DNA of 24,627 nucleotides from DAOMOD01 sp964526035. GTDB taxonomy: Bacteria > Pseudomonadota > Gammaproteobacteria > Xanthomonadales > BPKI01. The position numbers and the translations under genes were made by a program. Of the stretch, positions 22,258 to 24,627 are shown piece after piece (positions within the stretch are counted from its first letter, which is position 1; the number at the start of each line of letters is the position of its first letter). The stretch lies in the NCBI GenBank assembly GCA_964526035.1, contig CAZGKE010000039.1, forward strand, positions 1 through 24,627. Direction: 5' to 3'. Below the pieces are notes generated by a model. It was not told the origin of the DNA, did no database searches, and was given only the letters and a program-made list of their open reading frames with translations.

Positions 22258-23667
22258 TCAGCGCGTCACGAAGCGCACCAGGAACTCGGCGAGCTTGCGA
22301 TAAGGCGGTACAAACAGGCGCATGGCGTTCCACTTCGGCTGGTAGAACACCGGCTTCAGCTTGCTGAAGGTGCGGAAGCCGGCTTCGCCGTGATAGGCGC
22401 CGATACCGCTCGGGCCGATGCCGCCGAACGGCAGGCTGGTGAGCGCGACGTGCATCATGATGTCGTTGACGGTGACGCCGCCGGCCCAGGTGCGCTCCAG
22501 CACTTCGCGGGTGCGCGTGCGGTCGTGGTCGAAGTGGTATAGCGCCAGCGGGCGGTCGCGCGCGTTGATGAAGGCGATGGCCTGGTCCAGCGTGTCGTAG
22601 GGGACCAGCGGCAGCACCGGGCCGAAGATCTCCTCGCGCATCACCGCATGCGCATCGTCGGGAGCGATCACCAGCGTCGGCGCAAACAGCCGCTGTTGCG
22701 GATCGCCGGGCAACAGCTCGATCACCTGCGTGCCGCGTTCGCGCGCGTCGTCCACCAGTCCGGTCAGTCGATCGTACTGGGCGTCGTTGACAATGGCGGT
22801 GTAGTCGGCATTGCCTTCGAGATCGGCGTAGCGCTCCTTGACGATCGTCTTGAGGTGCGCAGCAAAGGCGTCGACCTGGTCGGCCGGCAGCAGCACGTAG
22901 TCGGGCGCAACGCAGGTCTGCCCGGCATTGAGCAGCTTGCCGGTGGCGATGCGCTGCGCCGCGCGCTCGATGTCGAAATCCGGCGCAATGATCGCTGGCG
23001 ACTTGCCGCCCAGCTCCAGGGTCACTGGCGTGAGGTTGGGGGCGGCCGCCGCCATCACCTTGCGACCGACTGCGGTGGAACCGGTAAAGAACAGGTGATC
23101 GAAGGGCAGCGCGGAAAATGCAGCGGCCAGCTCCGGTCCGCCAAGTACGGTGGCCACGCGGTCGTCGGGGAAAATCTGCGCCAGCAGATCGCGCAGCCAT
23201 TCGGCGGTGCGCGGGGTGTGCTCGGACGGTTTGAGCATCACGTGGTTGCCGGCGCCGATGGCCGAGGCCAGCGGCATCAGCGCCAGGTTCACCGGATAGT
23301 TCCAGGGCGCCAGGATGCCGACCACGCCGAGCGCCTGCGGTCGTACCTCGGCACGCGCCGGCAGGAAGTTCAGACCCACGCCGACGCGCCTGGGCTTCAT
23401 CCAGCGCTTCAGGCGCGACAGGATGCAGTCGATCTCGTGCAGGACCGTCATGCCGTCCGCCAGCAGGCTCTCGTGTCGTGAGCGCTGACCGAAGTCGGCG
23501 GCCATCACCCTGGCCATTTCCTCGAGGCGATCCTTGAAGGCGACGCGCAGGCGCTTGAGGTCGTCGTGGCGCTGCGCGTAGTCCGGCGGTTTCGCCATGT
23601 GCGCGGCGCGCAGGCGCTCGAGGGTGGGCTTGAGGTCTTCGACGGGGGTGGAGGCGGCCATGTCCAT
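22258..23667 (-). CDS. Aldehyde dehydrogenase, coniferyl-aldehyde type (CalB-like)
   Basis: NAD(P)-dependent oxidation of an aldehyde to its acid. The 469-residue enzyme has PWNYP with N123, the general base E218 in LELGGKSP, the nucleophile C252 in NAGQTCVAPDY, and the closing motif FGGIGPSGIGAYHGEAGF. The short length, the KRWMKPRRV stretch (87-95) and the C-terminal extension after KLKPVFYQP are those of the coniferyl aldehyde dehydrogenase group. That group also acts on long-chain aliphatic aldehydes, so the substrate is not fixed. The C-terminus is hydrophobic and basic (VPPYRKLAEFLVRFVTR), possibly membrane-associated. The ATG at 23665-23667 sits 6 nt behind a TAGACT -10 box, so the mRNA may be leaderless. 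It is divergent from the yrdA-like gene. Confidence 0.93.
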   Translation of the reverse strand: MDMAASTPVEDLKPTLERLRAAHMAKPPDYAQRHDDLKRLRVAFKDRLEEMARVMAADFGQRSRHESLLADGMTVLHEIDCILSRLKRWMKPRRVGVGLNFLPARAEVRPQALGVVGILAPWNYPVNLALMPLASAIGAGNHVMLKPSEHTPRTAEWLRDLLAQIFPDDRVATVLGGPELAAAFSALPFDHLFFTGSTAVGRKVMAAAAPNLTPVTLELGGKSPAIIAPDFDIERAAQRIATGKLLNAGQTCVAPDYVLLPADQVDAFAAHLKTIVKERYADLEGNADYTAIVNDAQYDRLTGLVDDARERGTQVIELLPGDPQQRLFAPTLVIAPDDAHAVMREEIFGPVLPLVPYDTLDQAIAFINARDRPLALYHFDHDRTRTREVLERTWAGGVTVNDIMMHVALTSLPFGGIGPSGIGAYHGEAGFRTFSKLKPVFYQPKWNAMRLFVPPYRKLAEFLVRFVTR

Positions 23668-23673
23668 GCGCCA

Positions 23674-23679
23674 AGTCTA
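23674..23679 (-). promoter_or_regulatory. -10 box (TAGACT) directly before a leaderless-type start
   Basis: On the minus strand: TAGACT, then TGGCGC (6 nt), then the ATG of the aldehyde dehydrogenase. This is the same geometry as at 9118 and 23834. Confidence 0.5.
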
Positions 23680-23766
23680 GCGCGGAAGCATGGCGTCGAC
23701 GGTGGGAACCGCCTCAGCTGCCGGGTGCGCTGCGCTTGGCCGTGCGACCTGCTGCGCTTCGCATTT

Positions 23767-23818
23767 TGGGAGGGGCCTCGGCCCCGACCCGCCCCGGTCG
23801 GGGCTGAGGCCCCTCCCA
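23767..23818. repeat. Large inverted repeat between divergent genes
   Basis: Two 23-bp arms (23767-23789 and 23796-23818) are complementary at 22 positions around a 6-nt CGCCCC loop. The arm TGGGAGGGGCCTCGGCCCCG is the same unit seen once near 5467. The right arm ends 15 bp before the -10 box of the yrdA-like gene, so it overlaps where a -35 would lie. Confidence 0.85.
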
Positions 23819-23833
23819 CAGGGTGCGCTCGCC

Positions 23834-23839
23834 TACAAT
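23834..23839 (+). promoter_or_regulatory. -10 box (TACAAT) directly before a leaderless-type start
   Basis: TACAAT, then TCGCGC (6 nt), then ATG at 23846. This is a 5-of-6 consensus -10, with the predicted transcription start on the initiator codon. Confidence 0.55.
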
Positions 23840-23845
23840 TCGCGC

Positions 23846-24379
23846 ATGAGCATCCGCCCCTATCTCGACAAGAACCCCATCCTCGGCGCGCGCGTCTACG
23901 TGGATCCGGCCGCCACCGTCATCGGTGACGTGGAGCTCGCCGACGACGTCTCCATCTGGCCCGGCACCGTGGTGCGCGGCGACGTCAACTACATTCGCAT
24001 CGGCGCGCGCAGCAACATCCAGGACGGGACCATCGTCCACGTCACCCACGATGGCCCGTACACCACCGGCGGGATACCGACGATCATCGGCGCCGACGTC
24101 ACCATCGGCCACGGCGCCGTGATCCACGCCTGCACGCTGGAGGACGCCTGCCTGATCGGCATGAAGGCGGTGGTGCTTGATGGCGCGCTGGTGAAGCGTC
24201 ATGGCTTCGTCGGCGCCGGTGCGGTGGTGGCGCCCGGCAAGGTGGTGGGCGAGGCCGAACTATGGCTGGGCAGCCCGGCGCGCATGATCCGCAAGCTGTC
24301 CGAGCGCGAGATCGAATCCCTGCACTACTCGGCGCAGCACTACGTGCGCTTGAAGGACCGCTATCTCAGCGGCGCCTGA
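23846..24379 (+). CDS. yrdA: Gamma-carbonic-anhydrase-like hexapeptide protein (YrdA-like)
   Basis: A 177-residue left-handed beta-helix protein, a trimer in known members. Hexapeptide turns run from about 20 to 135 (IGDVELADDVSIWPGTVVRGDV, then IGARSNIQDGTIVHVTH, then IGADVTIGHGAVIHACTL). The metal-binding histidines of the gamma-carbonic anhydrase fold are present as H68, H89 and H94, but the acidic proton-shuttle loop of true Cam enzymes is not obvious. Carbonic anhydrase activity is therefore uncertain, as for E. coli YrdA. A C-terminal helix follows (SEREIESLHYSAQHYVRLKDRY). I chose the ATG at 23846 because it lies 6 nt after a TACAAT box and the frame upstream is REP sequence. The stop codon sits in the loop of a terminator hairpin. 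Confidence 0.93.
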   Translation: MSIRPYLDKNPILGARVYVDPAATVIGDVELADDVSIWPGTVVRGDVNYIRIGARSNIQDGTIVHVTHDGPYTTGGIPTIIGADVTIGHGAVIHACTLEDACLIGMKAVVLDGALVKRHGFVGAGAVVAPGKVVGEAELWLGSPARMIRKLSEREIESLHYSAQHYVRLKDRYLSGA

Positions 24380-24400
24380 CGGCGCCGGGTTTTCAGTTTT
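24371..24400 (+). terminator. Terminator overlapping the yrdA stop codon
   Basis: GGCGCC (24371-24376), TGAC loop, GGCGCC (24381-24386), followed by a T-rich run GGGTTTTCAGTTTT. The TGA stop of the gene (24377-24379) forms most of the loop. Confidence 0.6.
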
Positions 24401-24569
24401 CAGTTTTCGGTTTTCAGACGGCGCCGCGGTTGCGTGGCGGTCTCGGCTAGACAACGGGTTCCTGGCTTCGGGTTGCTGCCCCAACAAAGTCCACAACCTT
24501 GATGGCGCCACGATGTCGTGCAGTCGCAGGCAGCCCCGGCTGAAAACTGAAAACCGAAAACCGAAAACC
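24388..24569. repeat. Inverted pair of heptad-repeat tracts
   Basis: The left tract (24388-24417) is four units of TTTTCAG/TTTTCGG; the right tract (24540-24569) is the reverse complement type, CTGAAAA/CCGAAAA. The 30-nt arms match at 27 positions when inverted. The 122 bp between them (24418-24539) shows no gene or RNA that I can recognise. The tracts are AT-richer than the surroundings. They lie between the convergent yrdA-like gene and the gene at the right edge, and may serve both as T-rich termination sequence. Confidence 0.8.
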
Positions 24570-24576
24570 GCGCTCT

Positions 24577-24627
24577 TCACTCCATCGCCTGCGCCGGCAG
24601 TCGCGCACGCACCTGCTTGAGCACTTC
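24577..24627 (-). CDS. C-terminal end of an unidentified gene (partial)
   Basis: Sixteen codons and a TGA stop are visible on the minus strand, entering from the right edge: EVLKQVRARLPAQAME. The basic, helical tail and the abrupt start of the repeat tract after the stop suit a real gene end. It is too short to identify, and it converges on the yrdA-like gene. Confidence 0.45.
   Translation of the reverse strand, partial: EVLKQVRARLPAQAME

Noticed and set aside
24260..24580. 106-residue minus-strand frame over the heptad tracts
   Set aside because: Its ends are translations of the TTTTCAG tracts (repeated SVF and KLKTEN), and it overlaps the certain yrdA-like gene.

Overview
The window is GC-rich with dense, mostly colinear coding. 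The likely source is a gammaproteobacterium of the Xanthomonadales/Lysobacterales type. Three things point that way: the protein families present (GlmS, MexEF-like RND pump, YadGH, free-methionine-sulfoxide reductase, CalB-type aldehyde dehydrogenase), several start codons placed directly behind a -10 box, and many short palindromes that begin with GTAG and resemble the REP/SMAG-type elements of xanthomonads. The taxonomy is an inference; no rRNA or species marker is present.

Region by region. 51-1474 (minus): a TMEM175-like channel protein overlapping bioD. 1590-2449 (plus): free-methionine-(R)-sulfoxide reductase coupled to a stand-alone TfoX C-terminal-domain protein. 2476-4936 (minus): a helical protein of unknown function, then glmS. 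5167-5243: an elongator tRNA-Met with encoded CCA, followed by a hairpin and about 0.5 kb of clustered palindromic repeats with no credible gene. 5875-8983 (plus): a tight operon of a YtrA-type GntR regulator, ABC ATPase, ABC-2-type permease and an OpgC/MdoC-like membrane acyltransferase, behind a promoter carrying ACTGTGC repeats. 9130-11355: a MASE1-GGDEF-EAL cyclic-di-GMP protein. 11421-12014: folE, followed in the same frame by a 49-codon remnant of a family-2 glycosyltransferase. 12211-13104 (minus): a LysR regulator divergent from a previously uncalled 43-residue membrane peptide (13276-13407) and from a MexEF-like RND pump (13587-18190). The pump genes are split by a 250-bp spacer ending in an octanucleotide tandem array. 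18312-20026: a YadGH-type ABC exporter, separated from the pump by a REP palindrome. 20152-21714: a DUF1801 protein and an unrecognised membrane protein. 21798-23667 (minus): a small membrane protein and a coniferyl-aldehyde-type dehydrogenase. 23846-24379 (plus): a YrdA-type gamma-carbonic-anhydrase-like protein. The right edge holds an inverted pair of heptad repeats and the last 16 codons of a minus-strand gene.

Much of the window is housekeeping or envelope biology: amino-sugar supply (GlmS), biotin and pterin cofactors, oxidised-methionine repair, and three export systems with adjacent regulators. The points most worth a second look are: the AATCACCT octamer array abutting the pump start codon; three genes with an identical -10 + 6 nt + ATG layout, suggesting leaderless mRNAs; the glycosyltransferase remnant; the small membrane peptide between the LysR gene and the pump; and the multi-family palindrome cluster. 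No phage, integrase, transposase, CRISPR array or classical defence system was seen.
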